Source: an uncultured Gemmatimonadales bacterium
GTDB lineage: Bacteria > Gemmatimonadota > Gemmatimonadetes > Palauibacterales > Palauibacteraceae
DNA: 64,000 bases
Assembly: GCA_947259585.1 (NCBI GenBank)
Contig: CAMYMV010000001.1
Location: 84,135 to 148,134 of the forward strand
Reading direction: 5' to 3'
Below are positions 43,413 to 51,488 of the stretch, one piece after another. Each line of letters begins with the position of its first letter. Position 1 is the first letter of the stretch. A model generated the notes under the pieces. That model did no database searches and was not told the DNA's origin. It was given only the letters and a program-made list of their open reading frames with translations. The position numbers were made by a program, and so were the translations under genes.

Positions 43413-44189
43413 TTGCCGAAGCTGCGGGGCCTGCGGGATCGCGTCTGGACGATCGTCTTTCTCTCCGGGAAGGACACGGAGTCGCACTCCTACCGGCTTC
43501 GGGCGAGCACTGTTGTCGCCGCTGCCCTGGCAGCGGCGACATTTCTTCTCTCGGTGGGGTGGCTGATGGGAAGAGCCTGGGAAAGGGTGAGCGAATCCGC
43601 GATGGCGCGGGAGCTGTCCGAGGAAGTTGAACGGCTCTCGGTCGAGCGGACTCAGATGATGGAATTGGCGTCCAGGCTCGAGAGGATGGAAGCAGACTAC
43701 CGCCGCCTCCAGAAGGTCCTGGGCAGCAGCGGCTCGGGCCCGGATGCGGGCGATATCTGGCTGCCGCCGCTCGAGGCTTCAGGCGATGCGTACGACGCTG
43801 ACGAGCCCTCGGACGGCTCACTCAGTTGGCCTCTCGCGCAACCCGGGTACATCACGCGCTCTCATCGCGCGGACGCCGGGGCCGCTCACGCCGGGATAGA
43901 CATCGCGGTGCCTGGCGGCACGTATGTTCGTGCGAGCGGCGGCGGCGTGGTGGCGGATGTCGGTGTGAACAGCAGTTACGGTCGCTTCGTGCGAATCGAG
44001 CACGGCGACGAGCTCTCCACCCTCTACGGTCACAACGCCTGGACCTTCGTGTCCGAGGGTGATTCCGTCGAGGCGCTCGAAGTGATAGCGCTTTCCGGGA
44101 GCACCGGACAATCGACGGGACCCCACCTGCACTTCGAGGCCAGGCGGCGAGGCCGGATGATAGACCCCCTGGAGTTGGTGAGTCCCTGA
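43413..44189 (+). CDS. Membrane-anchored M23 (LytM) peptidoglycan endopeptidase
   Basis: A 258-residue protein with one amino-terminal membrane segment (VVAAALAAATFLLSVGWLMG, about 33-52), a coiled coil (ELSEEVERLSVERTQMMELA to about 105), and a periplasmic LytM domain. The metal ligands HAGIDIAVPGG (HxxxD) and HLHFE (HxH) are both present, so it should be an active Zn endopeptidase cutting peptide cross-links rather than an EnvC-like activator. It starts with TTG 15 bp after parB and is followed by the bactofilin gene. Such M23-bactofilin pairs control cell shape in other bacteria (for example Helicobacter Csd1 with CcmA). Confidence 0.92.
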   Translation: MPKLRGLRDRVWTIVFLSGKDTESHSYRLRASTVVAAALAAATFLLSVGWLMGRAWERVSESAMARELSEEVERLSVERTQMMELASRLERMEADYRRLQKVLGSSGSGPDAGDIWLPPLEASGDAYDADEPSDGSLSWPLAQPGYITRSHRADAGAAHAGIDIAVPGGTYVRASGGGVVADVGVNSSYGRFVRIEHGDELSTLYGHNAWTFVSEGDSVEALEVIALSGSTGQSTGPHLHFEARRRGRMIDPLELVSP

Positions 44190-44261
44190 GATCGCCGACT
44201 TTGACGTTGATCCAGGGCCGGATGGACCCGAAACCGAACCGCATTGGGAAAAGGACGGACG

Positions 44262-44738
44262 ATGGCGAAGGAGAACAGAACGGAAAGCCGAGAGCTGAGC
44301 GACGTCGTCTCGATCATCGGCCCCGGAATGCAGGTCGTTGGCGACTGCACGAGCGACGGGGTCGTCCGGATCGAGGGTCGCGTGGAGGGGATCATCAGAG
44401 CTGCGAAGTCGGTCGTAGTCGGGAAGGATGGCTTCGTGACCGGCGATATCGAGACGCAGGACCTCATCGTTGCCGGGCGCGTTGCCGGGACGATCACGGC
44501 ACAGAGCCGTGTGGAGCTGCAGGCTTCCTGTCACGTGGAAGGCGATATACGCAGCCGACGCGTGAAGCTCGAGGAAGGAGGACGGGTCGAGGGTCGGTTG
44601 CACATGGGTGCGGAAACGTCGAAGCCGGAGATGCCGAGGAAGGGAGCCGGGGCGCCGCAGATGTCCCCTTCCGCCCAGAGCGGCCAGCAAAAAACGGCCC
44701 CTCGTGGCTTGAAAAAGCCTTCCGGGTCGGGCTCCTGA
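44262..44738 (+). CDS. Bactofilin
   Basis: Self-polymerising beta-helical cytoskeletal protein. The 158-residue sequence from ATG 44262 (AAGGA upstream) has the DUF583 core with repeating short strands (VVSIIGPGMQVVGDCTSDG, VVRIEGRVEGIIRAAKSVVV, DGFVTGDIETQDLIVAGRVA, CHVEGDIRSRRVKLEEGG). Disordered tails flank it, the last rich in Lys, Pro, Ser and Gln. A TTG 18 bp upstream is a weaker start. It lies at the end of the parA-parB-M23 run. In Myxococcus, bactofilins scaffold the ParABS machinery, and in Helicobacter they direct M23 enzymes, so both neighbours make functional sense. Confidence 0.94.
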   Translation: MAKENRTESRELSDVVSIIGPGMQVVGDCTSDGVVRIEGRVEGIIRAAKSVVVGKDGFVTGDIETQDLIVAGRVAGTITAQSRVELQASCHVEGDIRSRRVKLEEGGRVEGRLHMGAETSKPEMPRKGAGAPQMSPSAQSGQQKTAPRGLKKPSGSGS

Positions 44739-44928
44739 GCTCGGGACGAACGGTGTGCCGGCGGCAGCTTCGCGGCCACGCCTCGCCTCGGGACCCGCTT
44801 ATCCCGATCGCGCCATTTCTTTCGGAGCGGCCGGTAGGCCGGGCGCCGACCCGGCTTGAATCCGTTCCACATCATTCCACAGTTGGCGGCGGGCCGTTCG
44901 GGCTCGACGCGGGTTTTCCACGACAGCT

Positions 44929-45930
44929 TTGACGGAGGCGCTCCTCTTCCTCGCCGGCCTGGTCGCGATCACGTTCGGCGCGGATTGGCTCGTCACCGGC
45001 TCCTCCAGGGTCGCCGCAAGAATGGGAGTGAGCCCCCTGGTGGTAGGGCTCACCGTCGTGGCGTTCGGCACGTCGGCTCCAGAGCTCTTCGTGAGCAGCC
45101 TGGCGGCGTTGCGTGGCCAGGCGGGATTGGCGGTCGGGAACATCATGGGCTCGACCGTCGCCAACGTAGGCCTCATCGCGGGGCTCGGAGCGATGATCAG
45201 GCCGATCGATGTGAAGAGGCGCCTCCTGGCCCGAGAGAGCCCGCTGCTGATCCTCGTGCTGATCATCGTCATGCTCCTCTCCTGGAACGACGCGCTGGGA
45301 CGGCTCGATGGTCTGGCGCTGTTGGCAGGATTCATCATCTATCTGGGCGTCATGCTCCGGATGGAGGGCAGCGGCGTGTTCGAGGAAGAGCTGGATAGGG
45401 GGGCCGATCCGGGAACGGCGGCGGACGGAACCACCGGCGCGGCGAAGGCCGGAGGCGATAGCGGTAGCGGCCCGGACCGGACGGTGGCGCTCCTGTGGCT
45501 GCGCACCCTCATCGGCCTGGTCGCCCTCCTCGTCGGCGCGCATTGGCTCGTGGAGTCGGCGGTGGCGATCGCCAGGGTCTTTCAGGTGCCCGAGGAGGTG
45601 ATTGGCGCGACGATGGTGGCGCTAGGGACATCGATCCCTGAGCTGGCCTCGACCGTAGCCGCAGCGATACGCGGTCTGGGCGACATTGCCATCGGCAACA
45701 TCATTGGCTCCAACATCTTCAACCTCGGCCTCGTTCTGGGCACCGCGGCCCTCGTGAGTCCGCTCCGTCTACCTCCGGAAGTCGTTGTCCGCCAGGTCCT
45801 TCCCGCACTTTTCTTCTGTGCGCTTCTGATCCCACTCGCCTATACCGGCAGACGGGTAGACCGTGCGGAAGGCTTTCTGCTGCTTTGCCTGTACGGCGTC
45901 TTCATCTACACGGTTATCTGGCGCGTCTAG
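44929..45930 (+). CDS. Calcium/sodium antiporter, CaCA family (YrbG-like)
   Basis: Inner-membrane cation exchanger, 333 residues with about ten membrane helices in two inverted halves. Each half carries an alpha-repeat: VAFGTSAPELFVSSLAAL in the first and VALGTSIPELASTVAAAI in the second, with the ion-binding Glu in each. The halves are joined by a hydrophilic loop (about 150-185). The start is TTG at 44929. The 190 bp upstream hold no other gene. Ion preference (Ca/Na, K or H) cannot be read with confidence. Confidence 0.92.
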   Translation: MTEALLFLAGLVAITFGADWLVTGSSRVAARMGVSPLVVGLTVVAFGTSAPELFVSSLAALRGQAGLAVGNIMGSTVANVGLIAGLGAMIRPIDVKRRLLARESPLLILVLIIVMLLSWNDALGRLDGLALLAGFIIYLGVMLRMEGSGVFEEELDRGADPGTAADGTTGAAKAGGDSGSGPDRTVALLWLRTLIGLVALLVGAHWLVESAVAIARVFQVPEEVIGATMVALGTSIPELASTVAAAIRGLGDIAIGNIIGSNIFNLGLVLGTAALVSPLRLPPEVVVRQVLPALFFCALLIPLAYTGRRVDRAEGFLLLCLYGVFIYTVIWRV

Positions 45931-46014
45931 CAGCCATCGCCGCAACCCTCAAACCTGGGACGAGCGGCACGACCATCGGCCGGTAACTCTGTCATCCTCT
46001 CCTCGCGCATCCGC

Positions 46015-46054
46015 CGGCCGCTTGTAAAGCGTGGCCGTAAAGCTTAGCTTTTTA
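46015..46054 (+). terminator. Possible terminator after the antiporter gene
   Basis: CGGCCGCTT and AAGC-GT-GGCCG form an imperfect hairpin (46015-46037) followed by a region with CTTTTTA. The stem has a bulge and the T-run is not adjacent, so the call is weak. Confidence 0.3.
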
Positions 46055-46104
46055 GCGCGCTCTGCCGAAGAGCAGGAGCCTATCTGCCAGGGAGCAAGAG
46101 CCCT

Positions 46105-46320
46105 GTGTCGCTATCCGTCAAGATGAGCAGCAAGCACCAAATCGTCGTGCCTCGAGAGGCGCGGGACGCACTTGCCTTGAAGGCGGGCGACCGCCTCCTC
46201 GTGACGGTGCGGGACGACGCTGTCGTCGAGCTTGAACGCGAGCCTGAGGATCTGGTCGCCGAGCTGGAGGGCCTCTTCGCCCCGCTGGCGAGGAGCGTCT
46301 GGCCGGAATTGGGTGAGTAA
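46105..46320 (+). CDS. AbrB/SpoVT-type antitoxin
   Basis: A 71-residue DNA-binding swapped-hairpin protein. The amino-terminal half (VKMSSKHQIVVPREARDALA, LKAGDRLLVTVRDDAVVELE) is the SpoVT/AbrB domain, and the carboxy tail (LVAELEGLFAPLARSVWPELG) would bind the toxin. GTG 46105 fits the family amino terminus; ATG 46123 is an alternative. It overlaps the PIN-like gene by eight bases, as expected for a VapBC-type pair that autoregulates. The 174 bp upstream contain no gene. Confidence 0.87.
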   Translation: MSLSVKMSSKHQIVVPREARDALALKAGDRLLVTVRDDAVVELEREPEDLVAELEGLFAPLARSVWPELGE

Positions 46321-46774
46321 GAGAGCCGCGTTCCACCGCCGCATAGAGGATGCCAGACGTATCCACATCGATCCATTCGTGATAGCCTATCACCTGATAG
46401 GTCAGCCACCGGGCGTCGATCTCACAAGATTATTGTTCACAAGCATTCGCGGTGGCCGAGTGCGAGCTCAAACGTCGGCGCTCTCCATATACCAACTACT
46501 CACCGAGCCTTATCGCGAGGGCGAGGACGGACTGGCTGAACGGGCGTTCAAGTACTTGGGGGGCCATGCGGGGCTCGAGATCCTGCCGGTGACCGCGGCG
46601 GTGTCGCGGCAGGCGGCGGAGGTGCAGGCGAGCTTGGGGGGCACACCCGAGCGCTCGATCCAGGTGGCGACGGCGCTGCTGGGGGGCGCGAAGGCGTATG
46701 TGGCGCACAAGACAGCACTTCGGCGCATCGCCGGGATGGAGATTATCAGCCTGGATGATTTCGCGGGGGAGTAA
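46313..46774 (+). CDS. PIN-like protein (VapC-type), catalytic residues degenerate
   Basis: A 153-residue protein with VapC/PIN layout: IHIDPFVIAYHLIG at the start, TSALSIYQLLTEPYREGEDG, GLEILPVTAAVSRQAAEVQA, ERSIQVATALLGGAKAYVAH and GMEIISLDDF. PIN RNases need three or four acidic residues. Only the first (Asp20) remains; the Glu of the second motif is Gln61, the Asp of the third is Arg114, and the ND of the fourth is His132-Lys133. It is therefore probably an inactive toxin or one that has been repurposed. GTG 46313 overlaps the antitoxin stop; longer readings are artefacts. Confidence 0.8.
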   Translation: MSKRAAFHRRIEDARRIHIDPFVIAYHLIGQPPGVDLTRLLFTSIRGGRVRAQTSALSIYQLLTEPYREGEDGLAERAFKYLGGHAGLEILPVTAAVSRQAAEVQASLGGTPERSIQVATALLGGAKAYVAHKTALRRIAGMEIISLDDFAGE

Positions 46775-46831
46775 CGGCCGCGGCGGAGTAGGTGCTGCCG
46801 GGAAGGTGCGGCCGTCGCGATCGAGCCGTTC

Positions 46832-48085
46832 TCAGATGGGCCGGAAGAGTAGGCCGGACGGCATCTTGGGGGCGAAATAGGTCGACTTGGGCGGCAGGCG
46901 TCCTCCCTCTCGAACCACGGCCCATAGGCTCTGCATGGAGATCGGCGGCAGGAGGAAGCCGCCGGCGTCATGCTGCGGGCAGGCGCAGGCAACACCGGGA
47001 TCCTGGTGATACGAGAGAAGGCCGGCCGCCGCTGCGGCGTCCGCGTCCCTGCCCGTAAAGCGACGCAGGATGAGCCGGTCCAGAAGGACGCAGGCGAGAG
47101 CGGCCTCGTTGGGCGTCAGCTCGGCCCGCTCGGCAGACCCGGGGCGCGGCTGCAGGATGAACGCCGGAGAGCCGGCCGGCGGCCCCGTGTCCGGGCCGGG
47201 CGACGCGAGGACGCCGATAGCCGTTCCCTCCCTGATCCGCACCTCCCGGGCGAGGGCTCGCGGTCCCTCCGGGCCGGGCTCGATCTCGAAGGAATCCTCC
47301 AGCTGGGAAAGCCAATCGGCAGGTAGCCCGCCCAGGCGCCGATGCGTCGCCTGGACGATGAGTCCGTCGTCGTGCTCGCTCACGATGGCGGCCAGGACGC
47401 GCCGCGCGCCGGGCCGGTCCGTGAGCTGCCGGGAAAGCTCGAGGGCCGTCTCGTAGCGGTGATGTCCGTCGGCGATGAGGAGATCGTCGTCAGCCACGAC
47501 ATCGAGGATCCTCTTCTGATGCTCGACGGGAATCACGCGGACGATATGCGTGATTCCGTCCTCCGTCGTCGCCTCCAGGATCGGCGCCGCCGAGCCCGCC
47601 CGCGCCAAGAGCTCGGGGAGCTCGCGCGCCGAGTCGCGGGCGACGAAGAAGATCGGCGAGAGCTGTGCATGGCACGCTTTCATCAGGGCCAGGCGGTCCT
47701 CCTTCGGTCCGCGGTGCGTGCGTTCGTGCGGAAGGACTTCGCCGCTCTCCAACCCAGCCAGCTCGACCGCAGCCAGCACGGCATGGCGAACGACGGTGCG
47801 CCCCTCGTGGGAGAACTCCTGGCTGTAGGAGTAGGCTTGATCCCGGTCGGAGAGGGCCAGAACGCCTGAAGCCAGCCACTCGCTCATTCGGCTCGCCGCC
47901 AGGACGTATCGCTCAGGGCCGTCACCCTCGGGCAGAACTAGCCGGACGGCATTGAAGGGGCTCAGGTTCCGGAGGTGCTCGGCTGCCTCCGTTCCGATGA
48001 CGTCGAACGGAGGAGAGAGGAGCTGTGACGGATCTCCGGCGGCTGCGGCGTAGCGCATCGACGCGGTCGGGAAGATCGATGCCAT
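46832..48085 (-). CDS. DUF1015 family protein
   Basis: A 417-residue cytoplasmic protein of the DUF1015 family, conserved across many phyla but without an assigned reaction. It begins MASIFPTASMRYAAAAGDPS and has SPPFDVIGTEAAEHLRNLSP, YSYSQEFSHEGRTVVRHAVL, LPHERTHRGPKEDRLALMKA, ADGHHRYETALELSRQL and a terminal YFAPKMPSGLLFRPI, all standard DUF1015 blocks. AAGGAG lies before the ATG at 48085; residues upstream of it in frame are not conserved. It is divergent from the HAD gene across 204 bp. Context gives no clue to function. Confidence 0.9.
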   Translation of the reverse strand: MASIFPTASMRYAAAAGDPSQLLSPPFDVIGTEAAEHLRNLSPFNAVRLVLPEGDGPERYVLAASRMSEWLASGVLALSDRDQAYSYSQEFSHEGRTVVRHAVLAAVELAGLESGEVLPHERTHRGPKEDRLALMKACHAQLSPIFFVARDSARELPELLARAGSAAPILEATTEDGITHIVRVIPVEHQKRILDVVADDDLLIADGHHRYETALELSRQLTDRPGARRVLAAIVSEHDDGLIVQATHRRLGGLPADWLSQLEDSFEIEPGPEGPRALAREVRIREGTAIGVLASPGPDTGPPAGSPAFILQPRPGSAERAELTPNEAALACVLLDRLILRRFTGRDADAAAAAGLLSYHQDPGVACACPQHDAGGFLLPPISMQSLWAVVREGGRLPPKSTYFAPKMPSGLLFRPI

Positions 48086-48289
48086 TCCGGTGCTCCTTGG
48101 CGCGAGTGATGCTCTGAAATCGACGCGAAGATACAGGCCGGAGTGCCTGCCGAACCAGGGTCGCCATCTCTTGCAGGGCAGGTAACCGGAGCTAGGTTGC
48201 CCCGCCTGGTCTGGCGCGGCACTCAGTTCGACCGGACCGCAGACGCAAAACGCCCCCGTGAAACGCCGACGCAAGGAAGGAGAGCGGCA

Positions 48290-49090
48290 TTGCCGGATCG
48301 CCCAGTCGTTGCCGACGGTGCCGCATCGCGTTCGATCCTCGGGCTATTGGTGGACATCGACGGAACGCTTCACGTCGCCGGAAGGCCAATCGCAGGGGCT
48401 GCGGAGGCGCTCGATGCTCTGCGGGGGCGCGTCGCCTTCCTGTTCACGACGAACACGAGCCGCATGCCGCGATCCGAAGTGGCCACGGTCCTCGCCTCGC
48501 TGGGCTTCGAAGCTCGCGAGGAGGAGGTGCTGACGGCCACGGTGGCGGCGGCTCTCCGCCTTCGGGAGGATGGTATCACGCGCGTGCAGCTCCTCGCTCC
48601 GCAGTCGGTGATGCGGGATTTCTCAGCCTTCGAGATCACCGAAGCGGCACCCGAGGCGGTCGTCGTGGCAGACATGGGGGCGGACTTCACCTTCGAGATC
48701 CTCAACTCGGCCTTCCGTAGCCTGCTGGATGGCGCGCGCCTCGTGGCGATCCACAGGAACAGGTACTGGATCACCCAGGCGGGTCCGACGCTGGACGCGG
48801 GGCCCTTCGTCGCGGCGCTCGAGGTTGCGGCGCAGACGGAGGCGGAGCTCGTGGGGAAGCCGGCGCCGGCGTTCTTCGAGATGGCGGCTTCCATCCTCGG
48901 CCTTCCCCTGGATCGGCTCGCCGTGGTGGGTGACGATCCGGAGACGGACGTGGAGGGCGCTCGTCGTGCCGGCCTTCTTGCCATCCAGGTGCGGACCGGG
49001 AAGTTCGAGGCGGCCCGGCCGGAGGAGGCCGATCTCACCATCGACTCGATTCGGGACCTTCCACCCCTACTACTCGGTGCGGAAGCATGA
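48290..49090 (+). CDS. HAD-superfamily hydrolase, subfamily IIA (NagD/HDHD2-like)
   Basis: Phosphatase with the motifs LGLLVDIDGTLHV (nucleophile Asp and acid/base Asp), FLFTTNTSRM (motif II) and VGKPAPAFFE (Lys). The metal-binding VVGDDPETDVEGARRAG comes later. The start is TTG 48290, with AAGGAG upstream; this gives 266 residues with no odd extension, whereas a GTG at 48143 would prepend unrelated sequence. The stop overlaps the M14 peptidase start as ATGA. The likely substrate class is small phosphorylated metabolites; no specific one can be named. Confidence 0.9.
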   Translation: MPDRPVVADGAASRSILGLLVDIDGTLHVAGRPIAGAAEALDALRGRVAFLFTTNTSRMPRSEVATVLASLGFEAREEEVLTATVAAALRLREDGITRVQLLAPQSVMRDFSAFEITEAAPEAVVVADMGADFTFEILNSAFRSLLDGARLVAIHRNRYWITQAGPTLDAGPFVAALEVAAQTEAELVGKPAPAFFEMAASILGLPLDRLAVVGDDPETDVEGARRAGLLAIQVRTGKFEAARPEEADLTIDSIRDLPPLLLGAEA

Positions 49091-51432
49091 ACTGTTCACG
49101 ATCCTCCAGGCTTCTTCTCGGCGTGCTGGCAGCCGCCATCAGTCTCGGGTCGCAGGGGGAGGCGAGGGCTCAGCGGTCGCCCTCCGACTACCTCGGGTAC
49201 CCGCTGGGTTCAGACCGGCTCCTCGCCGATTGGACGGACATAACTGGTTACCTGGCCGAGCTCGCGAGCGTTAGCGAGCGTGTCCGCATCGACACGCTGG
49301 GAAGTACCACGTTGGGCCGGCCCTTCGTGCTCCTTACGATCAGCGACCCGGCCAACCTCGCCTCCCTTGGCGATCTCCGGGAGACACAGCTACAGCTTGC
49401 GGACCCGAGACGGATCCGCGATCCGGAACACCTCGAGGAGCTCATTGGAGCCGGCCGGAGCATCGTGCTCATCACCTGCTCCGTTCACTCCACCGAGGTC
49501 GGCAGCACGCAGGTTCCACTTCGCATCGCCTATAGGCTGGCGACCTCGGACGAGCCGGATGTCCAGGAGATCCTCGCCAACACGGTCCTGCTGCTCATCC
49601 CATCTCTGAACCCCGACGGGGTGGACAAGGTGATCGCCTGGTACAGGTCCTCCGTCGGTACGGAATGGGAGGGAGCGCCACCGCCCTTCCTCTACCACCA
49701 CTACATCGGGCACGACAACAATCGGGACTGGTACGCCTTCACGCAGATCGAGACACAGCTGACCGTCGATCAGGCGCACAACGCCTGGCACCCGCAGATC
49801 GTGCACGACATCCACCAGCAGGGACGCCACGGGAGTCGCTTCTTCGTGCCGCCCTGGATCGATCCGATCGAGCCGAACGTGGACCCGATGGTCGTCGCCT
49901 CTGGGAACGCTCTCGGATCGGAGATCGCGTGGAGCCTCCTGCGGGAGGGCAAGAAAGGCGTCGTGCTCAACGCGACCTACGACGCCTGGACGCCGGCGCG
50001 TGCCTACCAGCACTACCACGCCGGCGTTCGGATCCTCACCGAGACGGCGAGCGCGAAGCTGGCCACGCCCGTGGAGGTGGACCCCGAGGATCTCGAGCCC
50101 GGCCGCGGATTCGATCCGCACGAAAGATCATGGAATTTCCCGGTACCGTGGGAGGGGGGGAGTTGGCATCTGGCGGACATCGTCGACTACATGGAGTCCG
50201 GGGCGTTCGCACTCCTGAGACATGCCGCCCGGAACCGCGAGACCTGGCTGCGGAACTTCGTCGGCATAGGAGAGCGAGCGGTGGCCGGGTGGCCGAGTTG
50301 GCCGGCGGCCTGGATCGTTCCTCCGAGAGGCGACGAAGGAGCGAGGGGTCCATGGCCCGAGATCGGGGTGGCTCGGCTGATCGGTGTGCTCCGGGCGGGA
50401 GATGTGGAGGTGGATCGCGCGCTCGAACCCTTCGAGGTCGAGGGTCGGGGTTTCCCCGCCGGCTCGTATATCATCGCGATGCGCCAGCCCTACGCGGCGT
50501 TCGCCCAGACCCTGCTAGAGGCCCAGCGGTACCCGGACCGCCGGGCCTACGAGGGCGGGCCTCTTCTGAAGCCGTACGACGTGACGGCGCACACGCTGCC
50601 GTTGCTGTTCGGCGTCGAGGTCGTGGCGGTGGAAGCGCCCATCGAGGTGGAGAGGGAAGTCGTCCTCGAGGCACCGGCCTATCCGGTGCCACTCTCGGAG
50701 GCCGCGGGCCTGGTGGGGTCTTACGAGCGTGTCGCCCTATATCAGCCCTGGGATCCCTCCATGGATGAGGGCTGGACCCGCTGGATCTTCGACCGGTACG
50801 GAGTGCCTTACGGCACGGTCCACAACGCGGATATCAACGGCGACGCTCTCGAGGGCTTCACCTCGGTGCTCCTCGCCTCGATACCTGCCAAAGTGCTTCG
50901 AGATGGCTGGGCGCCGGACTCACTCCCCGCTGAGTTCACGGGCGGAGTGAAGGCCGAGGGTGTCGCGGCCCTGCGCCGTTTCGTGGAGGACGGCGGGACG
51001 CTGGTCGCCTTGGATCGATCCGTCGAGTGGGTGATCGAAGAGCTGGACCTACCCGTACGAAACCTGCTGTCCGGCCTGGAAGATGAGGCGTATGCGGCCC
51101 CGGGGTCGCTCGTCCGTATCGAGCTGGAATCCGGACATCCGATGGCGGCGCGCATGCCCCCGGCCGCGGCCGGCTGGCTGCAGGGGGGGCTGGCGCTGGA
51201 AGCAGCCCAGGATGCGCGTGTGCGCGTGGTCGCGCGCTACGCGAGCGAAGGGCTCCTCTTGAGTGGTTGGCTTCAGGGCGAAGAGCACCTGGTGGGGCAT
51301 CCGGCCATCGTCGACGTACCGCTGGGCGCAGGTCGCGTGGTCCTCTTCGGCATCCGGCCTCAGTACCGGGGCCAGTCTCTCGCTACCCTACCCCTTCTTT
51401 TCAACGCCCTGAAAACGGCGCCCGACGACTAA
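49087..51432 (+). CDS. Secreted zinc carboxypeptidase, M14 family
   Basis: A 781-residue exported peptidase. A signal peptide (LLLGVLAAAISLGSQG, cleavage near ARAQ) is followed by the M14 domain: Zn ligands in TCSVHSTEVGS (His134, Glu137), SLNPDGVDKV, the substrate-binding Arg in HDNNRDWYAF and the third ligand in HDIHQQG. A long carboxy-terminal region of about 350 residues shows no second catalytic motif I recognise and may be a beta-rich or glutamine-amidotransferase-like fold, as in other long M14 proteins. Long M14 proteins of this type are common in Gemmatimonadota and related groups. It is translationally coupled to the HAD gene. Confidence 0.9.
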   Translation: MNCSRSSRLLLGVLAAAISLGSQGEARAQRSPSDYLGYPLGSDRLLADWTDITGYLAELASVSERVRIDTLGSTTLGRPFVLLTISDPANLASLGDLRETQLQLADPRRIRDPEHLEELIGAGRSIVLITCSVHSTEVGSTQVPLRIAYRLATSDEPDVQEILANTVLLLIPSLNPDGVDKVIAWYRSSVGTEWEGAPPPFLYHHYIGHDNNRDWYAFTQIETQLTVDQAHNAWHPQIVHDIHQQGRHGSRFFVPPWIDPIEPNVDPMVVASGNALGSEIAWSLLREGKKGVVLNATYDAWTPARAYQHYHAGVRILTETASAKLATPVEVDPEDLEPGRGFDPHERSWNFPVPWEGGSWHLADIVDYMESGAFALLRHAARNRETWLRNFVGIGERAVAGWPSWPAAWIVPPRGDEGARGPWPEIGVARLIGVLRAGDVEVDRALEPFEVEGRGFPAGSYIIAMRQPYAAFAQTLLEAQRYPDRRAYEGGPLLKPYDVTAHTLPLLFGVEVVAVEAPIEVEREVVLEAPAYPVPLSEAAGLVGSYERVALYQPWDPSMDEGWTRWIFDRYGVPYGTVHNADINGDALEGFTSVLLASIPAKVLRDGWAPDSLPAEFTGGVKAEGVAALRRFVEDGGTLVALDRSVEWVIEELDLPVRNLLSGLEDEAYAAPGSLVRIELESGHPMAARMPPAAAGWLQGGLALEAAQDARVRVVARYASEGLLLSGWLQGEEHLVGHPAIVDVPLGAGRVVLFGIRPQYRGQSLATLPLLFNALKTAPDD

Positions 51433-51488
51433 CGACTGGCCCCCGAGGCTCCGGGCCCGGCCAAGAAACCCTTTTCCGAGGACGTCCG

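Noticed and set aside
44866..44922. Cluster of TTCCAC-type sequences as DnaA boxes before the antiporter
   Set aside because: Each matches the consensus at only about six or seven of nine positions and there is no unwinding-type context.
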